DNA of 64,000 nucleotides from Actinomycetospora succinea (GTDB lineage Bacteria > Actinomycetota > Actinomycetes > Mycobacteriales > Pseudonocardiaceae), in assembly GCF_004363095.1 (NCBI RefSeq), contig NZ_SNYO01000001.1, positions 744,001 to 808,000 on the forward strand, in the 5' to 3' direction. The notes beneath the pieces are model-generated. The model did no database searches. It was given only the letters and a program-made list of their open reading frames with translations, and had not been told where the DNA came from. Below are positions 17,034-30,692 of this stretch, piece by piece. Numbering within the stretch: position 1 is the stretch's first letter; each line of letters starts with the position of its first letter. A program made the translations under genes and the position numbers.

Positions 17034-17273
17034 CTACACCGGCGAGAACATCGGTGAGAACACCGCCCACTCGCGTCCCGGCTCCTCGACCGGGCGCAGG
17101 CGCAGCTCGTACCCGTGCCGTCGCGCGATGGCCGCGGCCTGCGTGCGGTTGACGCTGCGGATCGTCAGGCCCACCGGCCGGTCGCGCAGGATCAGCGCCG
17201 CGAGCTGCTGATCCAGACGTCCCATCTCGAACCCGGCCGTCCACTCGTCGACGCCCGCCGTGCCCTCGTGCAT
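17034..17273 (-). CDS. small protein of unknown function
   Basis: 79 residues. I start at ATG 17273 because GGAGG lies 7 nt upstream; the ORF extends 11 codons further. The sequence is soluble (MGRLDQQLAALILRDRPVGLTIRSVNRTQAAAIARRHGYELRLRP) and looks like a small alpha/beta domain with an NRTQAAAIARRHGYE helix. No family is recognised. It is divergent from glyA with a 111-bp spacer. Confidence 0.6.
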   Translation of the reverse strand: MHEGTAGVDEWTAGFEMGRLDQQLAALILRDRPVGLTIRSVNRTQAAAIARRHGYELRLRPVEEPGREWAVFSPMFSPV

Positions 17274-17346
17274 CCCGCGACCTCCCTCGGTGTTTCCGGC
17301 CCGCACAAGTGTTGACCCTGCTCGGCGTCGCTGTCTACAGTCATCG

Positions 17347-17373
17347 CTGTCAGATATATCAGTTGGCTACGAT
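17347..17373 (+). promoter_or_regulatory. glyA promoter region with GATATA motif
   Basis: A possible -10 TACGAT (17368-17373) lies 12 nt before glyA. A weak -35-like CTGTCA (17347-17352) lies 15 nt before it. Between them is GATATATCAGTTGG (17353-17366), which recurs as GATATACTAGTTCA ahead of sdaA. A repressor bound here would cover the promoter spacer. The nearby FCD-type GntR gene is the likely binder, by inference. Confidence 0.5.
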
Positions 17374-17384
17374 GAGGATCGCGA

Positions 17385-18683
17385 ATGTCGATCACTGTCG
17401 CTCCCGAGGGTCGCACCGTCCCGGTGCTCGACCGGTCGCTCGCGCAGGCCGACCCTGAGGTCGCCGCCGCCGTCGAGCGCGAGCTGCGCCGCCAGCACGG
17501 CACCCTCGAGATGATCGCGAGCGAGAACTTCGCGCCGCTCGCGGTGATGGAGGCCCAGGGCTCGGTCCTGACCAACAAGTACGCCGAGGGCTACCCGGGC
17601 CGGCGCTACTACGGCGGCTGCGAGCACGTCGACGTCGTCGAGCAGCTCGCCATCGACCGGCTCAAGGCCCTGTTCGGCGCCGAGTTCGCGAACGTCCAGC
17701 CGCACTCGGGCGCGCAGGCGAACGCCGCGGTCATGGCCGCGCTGCTCGAGCCCGGCGACACGATCCTCGGCCTCGCGCTGGCGCACGGGGGCCACCTCAC
17801 CCACGGCATGCACCTCAACTTCTCCGGGCGCCTCTACGACGTCGCGGCCTACCACGTCCGCGCCGACGACCACCGCGTCGACATGGCCGAGGTCGAGGCG
17901 CTCGCCCACGAACGTCGCCCGAAGCTGATCATCGCCGGCTGGTCGGCGTACCCGCGCCGGCAGGACTTCGCGGAGTTCCGCCGGATCGCCGACGAGGTCG
18001 GCGCCTGGTTCATGGTCGACATGGCGCACTTCGCCGGCCTCGTCGCCGCGGGCCTGCACCCGTCGCCGGTGCCGCACGCGCACGTCGTCACCTCGACCAC
18101 CCACAAGACCCTCGGCGGGCCGCGGGGCGGGGTCATCCTCTCCGCCGACAAGGCCCTGGCGAAGAAGTTCAACTCCAGCGTCTTCCCCGGTCAGCAGGGT
18201 GGCCCGCTCGAGCACGTCATCGCCGCCAAGGCCGTGGCGTTCAAGCTCGCGGGCGAGCCCGAGTTCCGCGAGCGCCAGGAGCGCACGCTGGAAGGCGCGC
18301 GCCTCCTGGCCGACCGGCTGCTCGCGGAGCGCGGCGTCGGCGTCGTCTCCGGCGGCACCGACGTCCACCTGGTCCTGGTCGACCTGCGCGACTCCGAGCT
18401 CGACGGCAAGCAGGCCGAGGACCGCCTGCACCGGGTCGGCATCACGGTCAACCGCAACGCGGTCCCGTTCGACCCCCGCCCGCCGATGGTCAGCTCCGGC
18501 GTCCGCATCGGCACGGCCGCGCTCGCCGCGCGCGGCTTCGACGCCGACGACTTCGTGGTCGTCGCCGACGTGATCGCCCGGGCCCTGCGCCCGCAGGTCA
18601 CCGACACCGAGCTGGACGCGCTCGCCGAGCGTGTCGCCGCCCTCGCCGCCCGCCACCCCCTCTACCCGGAGCTGCAGGCATGA
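17385..18683 (+). CDS. glyA: serine hydroxymethyltransferase
   Basis: 432 residues, full length. PLP enzyme signatures: [20 protein letters not shown] near the N terminus, [28 protein letters not shown], and the PLP lysine in [14 protein letters not shown] (about Lys241). It converts glycine plus 5,10-methylene-THF to serine. Heading an operon with sarcosine oxidase and dimethylglycine oxidase, it is probably the catabolic copy that captures the glycine and C1 units these enzymes release. soxB starts inside its stop (ATGA). Confidence 0.96.
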   Translation: MSITVAPEGRTVPVLDRSLAQADPEVAAAVERELRRQHGTLEMIASENFAPLAVMEAQGSVLTNKYAEGYPGRRYYGGCEHVDVVEQLAIDRLKALFGAEFANVQPHSGAQANAAVMAALLEPGDTILGLALAHGGHLTHGMHLNFSGRLYDVAAYHVRADDHRVDMAEVEALAHERRPKLIIAGWSAYPRRQDFAEFRRIADEVGAWFMVDMAHFAGLVAAGLHPSPVPHAHVVTSTTHKTLGGPRGGVILSADKALAKKFNSSVFPGQQGGPLEHVIAAKAVAFKLAGEPEFRERQERTLEGARLLADRLLAERGVGVVSGGTDVHLVLVDLRDSELDGKQAEDRLHRVGITVNRNAVPFDPRPPMVSSGVRIGTAALAARGFDADDFVVVADVIARALRPQVTDTELDALAERVAALAARHPLYPELQA

Positions 18684-19918
18684 CGACCGCACCGATCCCC
18701 CCGGGCGCCCACCTGCCCGAGCACCCCGACCACCTCTGGGACGACGCCGAGCCCAAGAAGGTCTACGACGTCGTCGTCGTGGGCGGCGGCGGCCACGGCC
18801 TCGCGACCGCGCACTACCTCGCGAAGAACCACGGCATCACCAACGTCGCGGTGCTCGAGAAGGGCTGGCTCGCGGGCGGCAACATGGCCCGCAACACCAC
18901 CCTGATCCGCTCGAACTACCTCTGGGACGAGTCGGCGGGCATCTACGAGCACGCGCTCAAGCTGTGGGAGGGCCTCGAGGACGACCTCGGCTACCCGATC
19001 CTGTTCAGCCAGCGCGGCGTGCTCAACCTCGCCCACACCGAGCAGGACGTCCGCGACTCGGTGCGCCGCGTCGAGGCGAACAAGCTCAACGGGATCGACG
19101 CCGAGTGGCTCGGGCCCGACGAGGTGGCGAAGGTCTGCCCGATCGTCAACGTCTCGGCCGACATCCGCTACCCGGTCCAGGGGGCGACGTTCCAGCCGCG
19201 CGCGGGCATCGCGAAGCACGACTACGTCGCCTGGGGCTTCGCCCGCCGCGCGAGCGAGGCCGGCATCGACATCATCCAGAACTGCGAGGTCACGGGGTTC
19301 GTGACCGACGCCGACCGTGTCACCGGCGTGCGCACCACCCGCGGCACCATCGCCGCCGGCACCGTCGCCCTCTGCGCGGCCGGCCACACCTCGGTGCTGC
19401 TGGACATGCTCGGCGTGCGCGCGCCGCTGCAGTCGCACCCGCTGCAGGCCCTGGTCTCCGAGCTCCTCGAGCCCGTGCACCCGACGATCGTCATGTCGAA
19501 CGCGGTGCACGTGTACGTCTCGCAGGCCCACAAGGGCGAGCTCGTGATGGGCGCCGGCGTCGACAGCTACAACGGCTACGGCCAGCGCGGCGCCTTCCAC
19601 ATCATCGAGCGCCAGATGGCCGCCGCCGTCGAGCTCTTCCCGGTCTTCGCCCGCGCCCACCTGCTGCGCAGCTGGGCCGGCGTCGTCGACGTCACCCCGG
19701 ACGCGAGCCCGATCGTCGGCGCCACGCCCTACGAGAACGTCTTCCTCAACTGCGGCTGGGGAACCGGCGGCTTCAAGGCGACCCCCGGCCTGGGCTGGGC
19801 GTTCGCCGACACCGTCGCCCACGGCCGCCCCCACCCCCTCGTCGCGCCGTTCGGCCTCGACCGCTTCGTCACCGGAGCCCTGGTCGACGAGCACGGCGCC
19901 GCTGCGGTCGCGCACTAA
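18680..19918 (+). CDS. soxB: heterotetrameric sarcosine oxidase, beta subunit
   Basis: 412 residues. The FAD dinucleotide fold is at [18 protein letters not shown] (about 31-48), with [15 protein letters not shown] next. His180 in [15 protein letters not shown] aligns with the region where family members attach FMN covalently. The C-terminal [16 protein letters not shown] stretch (NCGWGTGG here) closes the flavin site. It catalyses oxidative demethylation of sarcosine to glycine with the alpha subunit passing the methyl carbon to THF. Overlaps glyA by 4 nt. Confidence 0.95.
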   Translation: MTTAPIPPGAHLPEHPDHLWDDAEPKKVYDVVVVGGGGHGLATAHYLAKNHGITNVAVLEKGWLAGGNMARNTTLIRSNYLWDESAGIYEHALKLWEGLEDDLGYPILFSQRGVLNLAHTEQDVRDSVRRVEANKLNGIDAEWLGPDEVAKVCPIVNVSADIRYPVQGATFQPRAGIAKHDYVAWGFARRASEAGIDIIQNCEVTGFVTDADRVTGVRTTRGTIAAGTVALCAAGHTSVLLDMLGVRAPLQSHPLQALVSELLEPVHPTIVMSNAVHVYVSQAHKGELVMGAGVDSYNGYGQRGAFHIIERQMAAAVELFPVFARAHLLRSWAGVVDVTPDASPIVGATPYENVFLNCGWGTGGFKATPGLGWAFADTVAHGRPHPLVAPFGLDRFVTGALVDEHGAAAVAH

Positions 19919-19928
19919 GGAGCCCCGG

Positions 19929-20183
19929 ATGCAACTCATCGCCTGCCCCTGGTGCGGCCCGCGCGAGGAGACCGAGTTCTCCTACGGCGGCCAGGCCCAC
20001 GTGCCCTACCCGGAGCACCCGGCCTCGCTGACCGACGAGCAGTGGGCGCACTTCGTCTTCTTCCGCGACAACCCCAAGGGCCCCTTCGCCGAGCGCTGGG
20101 CGCACGCCTCGGGCTGCCGCCGCTGGTTCACCGCCGTCCGTGACACGCGCACCCACAAGTTCCTCGAGGAGGTGCCCCGATGA
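19929..20183 (+). CDS. soxD: sarcosine oxidase, delta subunit
   Basis: 84 residues, typical size. Zinc-ligand pattern CPWC (Cys6, Cys9) plus His59 and Cys63 in HASGC, as in known delta subunits, and the family phrases HFVFFRDNPKGPFAERWAH (19 residues) and GCRRWF. It is a structural zinc subunit of the SoxBDAG complex. GGAG precedes the ATG, and the stop overlaps soxA. Confidence 0.95.
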   Translation: MQLIACPWCGPREETEFSYGGQAHVPYPEHPASLTDEQWAHFVFFRDNPKGPFAERWAHASGCRRWFTAVRDTRTHKFLEEVPR

Positions 20184-22937
20184 GCAGGATCGCCGGGTAC
20201 GGCCGCGTCGACCGCAGCCGCACGATCACCGTCACCGTCGACGGCACCGCCTACACCGGGCACCCGGGCGACACCGTCGCGTCCGTGCTGCTCGCGCACG
20301 ACGCGCGCCCGCAGACCACGAGCGTCAAGTACGGGCGCCCGCGCGGCATCACGTCCTCGTGGACCGAGGACCCGACCGGCCTGGTCCAGGTCGAGGAGCC
20401 GTTCCCCGAGCCGATGCTGCTCGCCGCGACCGTCGAGGCCTCCGACGGGCTCGTCGTGCGCGGCGTCAACGGACAGGGGCGCCTCGCCGAGGTCCCCGAC
20501 ACCGCCCGCTACGACCGCCGGCACCACCACTGCGATGTGCTCGTCGTCGGTGCCGGCCCGGCCGGCCTCATCGCCGCCCGCACCGCCGCCCGCCGCGGCG
20601 AGAGCGTCGTGCTCGTCGACGACCGGCCCACCGCGGGCGGCACGCTGACCGGCACCGAGACGATCGACGCCCGGCCCGCGCTCGACGTCGTCGCCGACAC
20701 GGTCGCCGAGCTGGCGGCACTCGGGGTCACGCACCTGCAGCGGACCACCGCGTTCGGGCACTACGACGACGGCTTCGTGCTCGCCCTCGAGCGCCGCGGC
20801 GAGACCGCACGCACCCGCCAGCGCGTCCACCGCATCCGCGCCGGGCGCGTGGTGGTCGCGGCGGGCGCGATCGAGCGGCCGATCGTCTTCGAGGACAACG
20901 ACCGCCCCGGCGTCATGCTCGCCTCGGCCGCGCGGGACCTGCTGCACCGCCACGGCGTCCTCGCCGGCCGCGAGGTCGTCGTCTTCACCAGCGACGACGC
21001 CGCCTACGCCGCCGCGGCCGACCTGGCCGACGCCGGCGCGGCCGTCCGCGTCCTCGACGCCCGTGAGCGGGCGCCGCAGTCCTGGCGGCAGCGCTGCGAG
21101 GAGCGCGGCGTCGCCGTCGAGACCGGCACGCTCGTCCACGGCACCCGCGGCGAGGAGCACCTCACGGCCGCGGTCGTGGGCACTGTCACTGACTCTGGCC
21201 GCCGCGAGGTCCCCTGCGACCTGCTGCTGGTCAGCGGCGGCTGGAACCCCACCGCGCACCTGGTCAGCCACGTCGGCGGGACGCTCGCCTACGACGCCGC
21301 GCTGGGCGCGTTCCGGCCGGCCGCCCCGCTGCCCGCGGGCGTGGAGGCCGTCGGTGCCGCCAACGGCACGTTCGCCCTCGCCGACATCCTGCGCGAGGCC
21401 GGCGGCACCGACGCCCCCGTCGCGCCCGCCGAGGAGTGGCCGGAGCCCACGCTCGTCCTCTGGCACACCCCCGGCGAGGCGACTCGCCAGTTCGTCGACG
21501 TCGCGCGCGACGCGACCGTCGCCGACGTCGCGCGGGCCGTCGGCGCCGGGATGACCCACCCCGAGCACGTCAAGCGGTACACGACCATCGGCACCGCGCA
21601 CGACCAGGGCAAGACCTCCGGGATCCTCGCGCTGGGCATCCTCGCCGAGCTCACCGGCCGCCCGATCCAGGAGGTCGGCACCACGACCTTCCGGCCGCCG
21701 TACACCCCGGTGGCGTTCGCCGCCCTCGCCGGGCGCGAGCGCGGCGACCTGTTCGACCCGGTGCGGACCACGCCGCTGCACGCCTGGCACGTCGCGGCCG
21801 GCGCGGAGTTCGAGGACGTCGGGCAGTGGAAGCGCGCCCGGCACTACCCGCAGGCCGGCGAGGACATGACCGCGGCGGTCCTGCGCGAGTGCGCCGCGGT
21901 GCGCACGTCGGTCGGCATCATGGACGCCTCGACGCTCGGCAAGATCGACGTCCGCGGCCCCGACGCCCCGGTCCTGCTCGACCGGCTCTACACGAACATG
22001 ATGTCGAGCCTGAAGGTCGGGCGCGTCCGCTACGGCGTGATGTGCGGCAACGACGGCATGGTCTTCGACGACGGCACCGTGCTGCGCCTCGCCGAGGACC
22101 GCTACCTCGTCACGACCACCACCGGCAACGCCGCCCACGTCCTCGACTGGATGGAGGAGTGGGTCCAGACCGAGTGGACCGACCTGAGGGTGCGGCTGAC
22201 CTCGGTCACCGAGCAGTGGTCGATCGCCGCCGTCGCGGGCCCGCGCTCGCGCGACGTCATCGGCGCGGTGTTCGGCGACGTCGACGTCAGCAACGAGGCG
22301 CTCGGGTTCATGTGCTGGGCGGACACGACGCTCGACGGCGTGCCGGTGCGCCTCGCGCGCATCTCGTTCTCGGGCGAGCTCGCGTATGAGGTCACCGTCA
22401 GCTCCTGGTACGCCCCGGCGGTCTGGGCGCGCCTGCTCGAGGCCGGGCAGGAGTTCGGCATCACGCCCTACGGCACCGAGACCATGCACGTCCTGCGGGC
22501 CGAGAAGGGCTACCCGATCATCGGCCAGGACACCGACGGCACCGTGTCGCCGCACGACCTCGGCATGAGCTGGGCCGTGTCGAAGAAGAAGGACGACTTC
22601 GTCGGCAAGCGGTCCCACGCCCGGGCGGAGAACCGCAACCCGCTGCGCAAGCAGCTGGTCTCGCTGCTGCCGACCGACGCCGCCACCAAGCTGCCCGAGG
22701 GCTCGCAGATCGTCCGCTTCTGCGACGACGGCGCCCTGCCCCCGGCGCCCGTCCCGATGCTCGGGCACGTCACCTCCAGCTACCACAGCGCCGAGCTCGC
22801 CCGGCCCTTCGCGCTCGCCCTGGTCAAGGGCGGGCGGGAGCGCCTCGGCGAGGTCGTCCACGTGCCCGTCGGCGACGAGCTCGTGGCCGCCCGCATCGGC
22901 GAGACCGTCCTCGTCGACCCGGAAGGAGCCCGCCGAG

Positions 22938-22945
<8 letters not shown>
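20180..22945 (+). CDS. soxA: sarcosine oxidase, alpha subunit
   Basis: 921 residues. Order: N-terminal 2Fe-2S-like fold without clusters (TVTVDGTAYTGHPGDTVASVL), NAD-binding Rossmann domain (VVGAGPAGLIAARTAARRGE, about 120-139), a second dinucleotide region, then the C-terminal aminomethyltransferase (GcvT-like) folate domain from about 530, with GIMDASTLGKIDVRGPDA, SFSGELAYEV and LRAEKGYPIIGQDTDGT. The folate domain turns the methyl carbon of sarcosine into 5,10-methylene-THF. Overlaps soxD by 4 nt and soxG by 8 nt. Confidence 0.95.
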
Positions 22946-26047
<3,102 letters not shown>

Positions 26048-26076
26048 GCCCCGGACCCGAGCAGGAGAGAGGCGTC

Positions 26077-26577
26077 GTGCGCAGCGACTCGGTCGAGCAG
26101 CTCCTGGAGTCGGTGGCGTCGTCGGGAACCGGTCCCGGCGGCGCCGCCGCCCTGCACGCCGCGACCGGGGCCGCGTTCGTCGCCCGGGCCGTCGGGCCGA
26201 ACGGCGGACGCGCGGCGGAGATCGCCGACGACCTGCGGGAGAAGGCGCTGGGCCTCGCCGCGGCGACCCCGGGCGCCGACGGCTCGGACGACGCCCGGGC
26301 GGCGGTGCAGGTCATCGAGGTCGCCGAGCGCGCCCTGGGCCTCGCCGAGACCCTGCGGCCCGGTGAGCGGGGCGTGGGCGCCACCGACGTCGCCGCGGCC
26401 GCCGAGGCCCTGCGCGCCGCGGTGGGCACGGCGCGCGTCGAGGTCGAGGCGCACCTCGTGGGGATCACCGACCCCGCCGTGCGCGAGGAGCTGCTCCTCG
26501 CGATCGACCCCGTCGACGACGTCGTCCTGCGCGCCGCGAAGGTCACCGCCGTCGTCCGCGAGCAGCTGCTGCGCTGA
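26077..26577 (+). CDS. cyclodeaminase/cyclohydrolase-family protein (FTCD-C fold)
   Basis: 166 residues from GTG 26077 with AGGAGAG about 9 nt upstream. The N-terminal [23 protein letters not shown] fits the glycine-rich folate-binding start of the FTCD_C/FchA family, and the rest is all-helical. FchA-type proteins hydrolyse 5,10-methenyl-THF to 10-formyl-THF. Placed directly after dmg and before purU, it would move methyl-derived C1 units toward formate. Ala replaces some of the usual Gly residues, so the activity is inferred. Confidence 0.75.
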   Translation: MRSDSVEQLLESVASSGTGPGGAAALHAATGAAFVARAVGPNGGRAAEIADDLREKALGLAAATPGADGSDDARAAVQVIEVAERALGLAETLRPGERGVGATDVAAAAEALRAAVGTARVEVEAHLVGITDPAVREELLLAIDPVDDVVLRAAKVTAVVREQLLR

Positions 26578-26580
26578 CCC

Positions 26581-26598
26581 ACGCACGTAGGGGTGCGT
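26581..26598. terminator. short convergent hairpin
   Basis: ACGCAC-GTAGGG-GTGCGT forms a 6-bp stem with a 6-nt loop between the cyclodeaminase stop and the convergent GntR stop. There is no T-run. It is a weak candidate for a bidirectional terminator. Confidence 0.3.
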
Positions 26599-27266
26599 CA
26601 GATGACCGAGCGGATCGCCTTCTCGAAGCCCTGGACGTGCTGGCGGGCCTTGCGGGCGGCGACGTCGGCCTCGCCGTCAGCGATCGTGCGCAGCAGGCCG
26701 GCGTGCTCCTCGACGTGCGACACGAAGTCGTGCATGCGGTCGAGGAACAGGCAGAAGATCCGCGTCGCCAGGTTGTCGTAGCGCACGAGGGTGTCCTCGA
26801 GGTGCGGGTTGCCCGCCGCGTGGTAGATCGCCCGGTGCACCCGCATGTCCCAGCGCATCAGCTCCTCGCGGGACAGCTCGGGCACGTCGAGGCGCTCGGT
26901 GGCGTCGGCCAGCGCGGCGAGCTCCTCGCGCGTCGCGGTCGAGGCGTCCTCGGCGGCCCGGCGCGCGGCCAGGGGCTCGAGCTGCACGCGGATGTCGGAG
27001 ATGTAGGCCAGGTCGGTGATGTCGACGGCCGTCGCGAACGTGCCCCGCCGGGCGTAGGAGACGACCAGCCGGTCGACCTCGAGACGCTTGAGCGCCTCGC
27101 GGACCGGCGTGCGCCCCACACCCAGCGACTCGACCAGCGCGACCTCGTCGATCGGCGCCATCGGCGGGATCTCCAGCATGATCAGCTTGTCCTGGATGGC
27201 CTGGTAGGCGCGCTCGGACAGCGAGAGCGGGGGGCTCGACTCCTGCTCGTCCGGGAGAACGGTCAT
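26598..27266 (-). CDS. GntR-family regulator, FCD type
   Basis: 222 residues from ATG 27266 (an ATG six codons upstream is possible). Winged [22 protein letters not shown], then [27 protein letters not shown]. The FCD all-helical effector domain follows, with metal-type ligands in [21 protein letters not shown] (Asp, His) and the later HVEEHAGLL. It stands between the glyA-sox-dmg operon and the divergent sdaA-purU genes, and a GATATA motif precedes both glyA and sdaA, so it probably controls serine/glycine catabolism. Confidence 0.92.
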   Translation of the reverse strand: MTVLPDEQESSPPLSLSERAYQAIQDKLIMLEIPPMAPIDEVALVESLGVGRTPVREALKRLEVDRLVVSYARRGTFATAVDITDLAYISDIRVQLEPLAARRAAEDASTATREELAALADATERLDVPELSREELMRWDMRVHRAIYHAAGNPHLEDTLVRYDNLATRIFCLFLDRMHDFVSHVEEHAGLLRTIADGEADVAARKARQHVQGFEKAIRSVI

Positions 27267-27317
27267 GCACGGAGCGTACAACAACGCGATTACTCCTTCT
27301 CTCTGTCGGCCACGGTT

Positions 27318-27331
27318 GATATACTAGTTCA
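27318..27331. promoter_or_regulatory. GATATA motif ahead of sdaA
   Basis: GATATACTAGTTCA matches GATATATCAGTTGG at glyA in 10 of 14 positions. It is embedded in an imperfect inverted repeat GTTGA-N8-TCAAC, and includes TATACT (27320-27325), a good -10. Binding by the adjacent GntR protein would block the sdaA promoter. Confidence 0.45.
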
Positions 27332-27368
27332 ACATCAAACGCTCGACACGGCCTCCTGGGGGTGTCCC

Positions 27369-28733
27369 ATGGCCATCTCGGTGTTCGACCTCTTCAAGGT
27401 CGGGATCGGTCCGTCCAGCTCGCACACGGTGGGCCCGATGCGCGCCGCGTTCCTCTTCGTCTCGCGCCTCCACGACACCGACCGTCTGCACGACGTCGCG
27501 TCGCTGCGCTGCGAGCTGTTCGGCTCGCTGGGGGCGACGGGCCACGGCCACGGCAGCGTCCCGGCGGTCGTCCTCGGCCTGTGCGGCGAGCAGCCCCACC
27601 TGGTCGACCCGGTGGAGGCGGGGCCGCTGGTCGCGGCCGCCCGCGCCGAGGGCCGCATCGCGCTGGCGGGCAAGCAGCCGATCGCCTTCTCGGTCGACGA
27701 CGACGTCGTGCTCCACCGCAAGGAGCGCCTGCCGTTCCACAGCAACGGGATGGTCTTCTGCGCCCGCGACGCCGACGGGCGCGAGATCGCGCGCCGCGAG
27801 TACTACTCGGTCGGCGGAGGCTTCGTCCTGGACGAGGACGAGACCGGCGAGCCCGTGCTGCGCGAGGACGCGACCCCGGAGCGCCACCCGTTCACCACCG
27901 GCGACGAGCTCGTCGCCATCGCGCGCACCCACGGTCTGCGCATCAGCGACGTCGTGCTCGCCAACGAGCGGGCCTGGCGCCCCGAGGCCGAGACGCGCGC
28001 GGGCCTGCTGCACCTGTGGTCGGTGATGCGCGAGTGCGTCGAGCGCGGCTGCTCCACCGAGGGCGTGCTGCCCGGGGGCCTGCGGGTGCGCCGGCGCGCG
28101 CCGGACCTGCGCCGCCACCTGGACGCCGAGGACGCCGGCTGCACCGACATGGACCGCGTCACCCTCGACGCCCTCGCGGTCAACGAGGAGAACGCCGCCG
28201 GCGGGCGCGTCGTCACCGCCCCCACCAACGGCGCCGCCGGGATCGTGCCGGCGGTGCTGCACCACGCGGCCCGGTCGCTGCGGTCGTTCGACGGCGACGC
28301 CGTCGTGCGCTTCCTGCTCACCGCCGGTGCCGTGGGGCTGCTGTTCAAGCGCAACGCGTCGATCTCGGGCGCCGAGGTCGGGTGCCAGGGCGAGGTCGGC
28401 TCGGCGTGCTCGATGGCCGCCGCCGGCTTCGCGGAGCTGCTCGGGGGCTCGCCCGAGCAGGTCGAGAACGCCGCCGAGATCGGCATCGAGCACAACCTCG
28501 GCCTGACCTGCGACCCGGTCGGCGGGCTCGTGCAGATCCCCTGCATCGAGCGCAACGCCGTGGCGTCGGTCAAGGCGATCACCGCCGCCCGGATGGCGGT
28601 GCGCGGGGACGGCGTCCACCACGTCTCGCTCGACAAGGCGATCAAGACGATGCGCGAGACGGGCGCCGACATGAAGGTCAAGTACAAGGAGACGGCCCGC
28701 GGCGGGCTCGCTCTCAACGTCGTCGAGTGCTGA
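27369..28733 (+). CDS. sdaA: L-serine ammonia-lyase, Fe-S type
   Basis: 454 residues from ATG 27369, the single-chain form. The N-terminal beta domain starts [21 protein letters not shown]. Cysteines typical for the catalytic [4Fe-4S] cluster are in [18 protein letters not shown] and [20 protein letters not shown], with [11 protein letters not shown] between. It converts serine to pyruvate and ammonia, the exit to central metabolism for glycine made by SoxBDAG and GlyA. purU follows after 10 nt. Confidence 0.96.
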   Translation: MAISVFDLFKVGIGPSSSHTVGPMRAAFLFVSRLHDTDRLHDVASLRCELFGSLGATGHGHGSVPAVVLGLCGEQPHLVDPVEAGPLVAAARAEGRIALAGKQPIAFSVDDDVVLHRKERLPFHSNGMVFCARDADGREIARREYYSVGGGFVLDEDETGEPVLREDATPERHPFTTGDELVAIARTHGLRISDVVLANERAWRPEAETRAGLLHLWSVMRECVERGCSTEGVLPGGLRVRRRAPDLRRHLDAEDAGCTDMDRVTLDALAVNEENAAGGRVVTAPTNGAAGIVPAVLHHAARSLRSFDGDAVVRFLLTAGAVGLLFKRNASISGAEVGCQGEVGSACSMAAAGFAELLGGSPEQVENAAEIGIEHNLGLTCDPVGGLVQIPCIERNAVASVKAITAARMAVRGDGVHHVSLDKAIKTMRETGADMKVKYKETARGGLALNVVEC

Positions 28734-28743
28734 CGGGAACCCC

Positions 28744-29595
28744 ATGGACACCGAGTCCTTCGTCCTCACCCTGAGCTGCCCCAACCGCAGCGGCATCGTC
28801 CGCGCCGTCAGCAGCCACCTCACGGCGTACGGCGCCGACATCGTCGAGCACCAGCAGTTCGACGACCCCGTCAGCGGGCGCCTGTTCATGCGCACCCGCG
28901 TGACCGCGCCCGAGGGCACCGACCTCGACGCGATCGCGGCGGACTTCGCCCCCGTCGCCGAGGCGTTCGCCATGGACCACGAGTTCCACCGGCAGCGCGA
29001 GCCCCGCGTCCTCGTCATGGTCTCCACGTCGGGGCACTGCCTCAACGACCTGCTCTTCCGGTGGCGCTCGGGCAGCCTCGGCGCCGAGCTCGTCGGCGTC
29101 CTGTCCAACCACGAGACGCTGCGCCCGATGGCCGAGTCCGCGGATCTGCCCTTCTTCCACGTCCCCGTCACGCCGGCCACCAAGCCGGACGCCGAGGCCG
29201 AGATGCTGCGGATCGTCGGCGAGCTCGACGCGGAGCTGGTGGTGCTCGCCCGCTACATGCAGGTCCTCTCGGACCGCACCTGCGCGACCCTGCGCGGGCG
29301 GGCGATCAACATCCACCACTCGTTCCTGCCCGGCTTCGCGGGCGCCAAGCCCTACCACCAGGCCTACGACCGCGGCGTGAAGTTCGTCGGCGCCACCGCC
29401 CACTACGTCACCGCGGACCTCGACGAGGGGCCGATCATCGAGCAGGAGGTGGTCCGCATCGACCACTCCTACGACCCGCGGGCGCTGCAGACCGTGGGCC
29501 GTGACGCCGAGGCGCTGGCCCTGTCGCGAGCCGTGCGCTGGCACTGCGAGCGCCGCGTGCTCGTCGACGGCCACCGCACGGTGGTCTTCCGGTAG
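28744..29595 (+). CDS. purU: formyltetrahydrofolate deformylase
   Basis: 283 residues, full length. N-terminal ACT domain (LTLSCPNRSGIVRAVSSHL), then a formyltransferase-type hydrolase domain with VGVLSNHETLRP, LARYMQVLSD, INIHHSFLPGFAGAKPYHQAY and the catalytic Asp region VTADLDEGPIIEQ. It splits 10-formyl-THF into formate and THF, freeing folate for repeated demethylation. A 10-bp perfect hairpin follows its stop. Confidence 0.96.
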   Translation: MDTESFVLTLSCPNRSGIVRAVSSHLTAYGADIVEHQQFDDPVSGRLFMRTRVTAPEGTDLDAIAADFAPVAEAFAMDHEFHRQREPRVLVMVSTSGHCLNDLLFRWRSGSLGAELVGVLSNHETLRPMAESADLPFFHVPVTPATKPDAEAEMLRIVGELDAELVVLARYMQVLSDRTCATLRGRAINIHHSFLPGFAGAKPYHQAYDRGVKFVGATAHYVTADLDEGPIIEQEVVRIDHSYDPRALQTVGRDAEALALSRAVRWHCERRVLVDGHRTVVFR

Positions 29596-29611
29596 GCCGG
29601 CCTCGGGTTTC

Positions 29612-29634
29612 CGAGCGAAGGACACCTTCGCTCG
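29612..29634 (+). terminator. hairpin after purU
   Basis: CGAGCGAAGG-ACA-CCTTCGCTCG is a perfect 10-bp stem with a 3-nt loop, 17 nt after the purU stop and 46 nt before the end of the convergent IclR gene. It lacks a U-tract, which is common in high-GC actinobacteria. It probably ends transcription from both sides. Confidence 0.75.
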
Positions 29635-29679
29635 AGGAGAGGGGCGAGGGGCGCCCGTCGCCGGAAAGCGGCCGGGCGC

Positions 29680-30459
29680 CTACTCCCCGCGGTACCCGAG
29701 CTTCGCCGACAGCTCGGCCGCGCCGTCGCGCAGGTCGGCGACGATCGCGCGGGCGCGGCGGCGGGGGAGGCGGTAGGCGGGGCCGGTCGCCGACAGGGCC
29801 GAGCCCACGGTGCCGTCGGCCGAGAACACCGGGACGGCGACGGCGTGCATGCCGACCTCGAGCTCCTCGAACGACCGCGCGTGCCCCTCGTCGAGGACGC
29901 GGGCCAGCTCGGTGCGCAGCACCGCGGTCTCCACGATCGTCTCGTCGGTGTAGCGCGTGAGGCGGCGCCGCAGCACCGGGCGGCGGTCCTCCTCGGGCAT
30001 CCACGCGAGCAGGACCTTCCCCGCGCCGGTGGCGTGCAGGGGGCTGCGGCGGCCCACCCAGTTCTGCGAGGTGATCGCCGCCGTGCCGTACTCCTGGGCC
30101 ACCGTGATGCCGGCCTCCCCGTCGGTGACGGCGATGTTGACGGTCTCGCCCAGGCTCTCGGCGAGCTGCTGGCAGATCGGCTGACCGAGCCGCGCGACGT
30201 CGAGCCGGGCGGTCGTGGCGGCCGCGAGGCGCACCACGCCGTAGCTCAGCGCGTACTTCCCGCGCTCGCCGAGCTGCTCGAGCAGGTTGCGGTGCTGGAG
30301 CGCCGACACCAGGCGCGACGCGGTGGACTTGTGCACGTCGAGCTCCTCGGCGATCTCGGTGATCCCGAGCTCGCCGCGCGCCGCGACGATCTCCAGGATC
30401 GTGATCGCGCGGTCGACCGACTGGACGGCGGAGCCCTCGCCGGCTCCCGACGTGCGCAC
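29680..30459 (-). CDS. IclR-family regulator of the betaine oxygenase genes
   Basis: 259 residues from GTG 30459, the only start close to the N-terminal domain. HTH: VQSVDRAITILEIVAARGELGITEIAEELDVHKSTASRLVSALQ. The effector domain contains GETVNIAVTDGEAGITV and LHATGAGKVLLAWMPEEDR. It is transcribed with the Rieske oxygenase and the small Cys protein. Three 36-bp inverted repeats ahead of oxygenase, reductase and ferredoxin are its best candidate targets. Confidence 0.92.
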   Translation of the reverse strand: MRTSGAGEGSAVQSVDRAITILEIVAARGELGITEIAEELDVHKSTASRLVSALQHRNLLEQLGERGKYALSYGVVRLAAATTARLDVARLGQPICQQLAESLGETVNIAVTDGEAGITVAQEYGTAAITSQNWVGRRSPLHATGAGKVLLAWMPEEDRRPVLRRRLTRYTDETIVETAVLRTELARVLDEGHARSFEELEVGMHAVAVPVFSADGTVGSALSATGPAYRLPRRRARAIVADLRDGAAELSAKLGYRGE

Positions 30460-30464
30460 GCCGA

Positions 30465-30653
30465 TCAGTCCGTGGAGTCCTGGCGGATGGCGCGCGCCAG
30501 CTCGGCGAGCAGTCCGGGCAGGCGGGCGGCGCACGTCGGGCAGACGCAGTCGCTGCCGTGCACCGCCAGCTCGTCGGCCACGCGGAAGGCGTCGCGGTAC
30601 GGCGTGGTGGAGACGTCGCCGGAGGGGTCGCGGTTCTCGGGGGTGATGGACAT
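30465..30653 (-). CDS. small Cys-motif protein between oxygenase and IclR gene
   Basis: 62 residues. An acidic N-terminal half (ENRDPSGDVSTTPYRD) is followed by SDCVCPTCAARLPGLLAELARAI; the three cysteines form C-x-C-x2-C. The gene ends 5 nt before the IclR start and lies 39 nt downstream of the oxygenase stop, so it is inside this unit. The motif could bind Zn or Fe; with only three Cys it may need a partner or dimer. No family recognised. Confidence 0.65.
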   Translation of the reverse strand: MSITPENRDPSGDVSTTPYRDAFRVADELAVHGSDCVCPTCAARLPGLLAELARAIRQDSTD

Positions 30654-30692
30654 CGTCTGCTCCTGGAGGCTTCGTGGGGGACGCGGGGGTGC

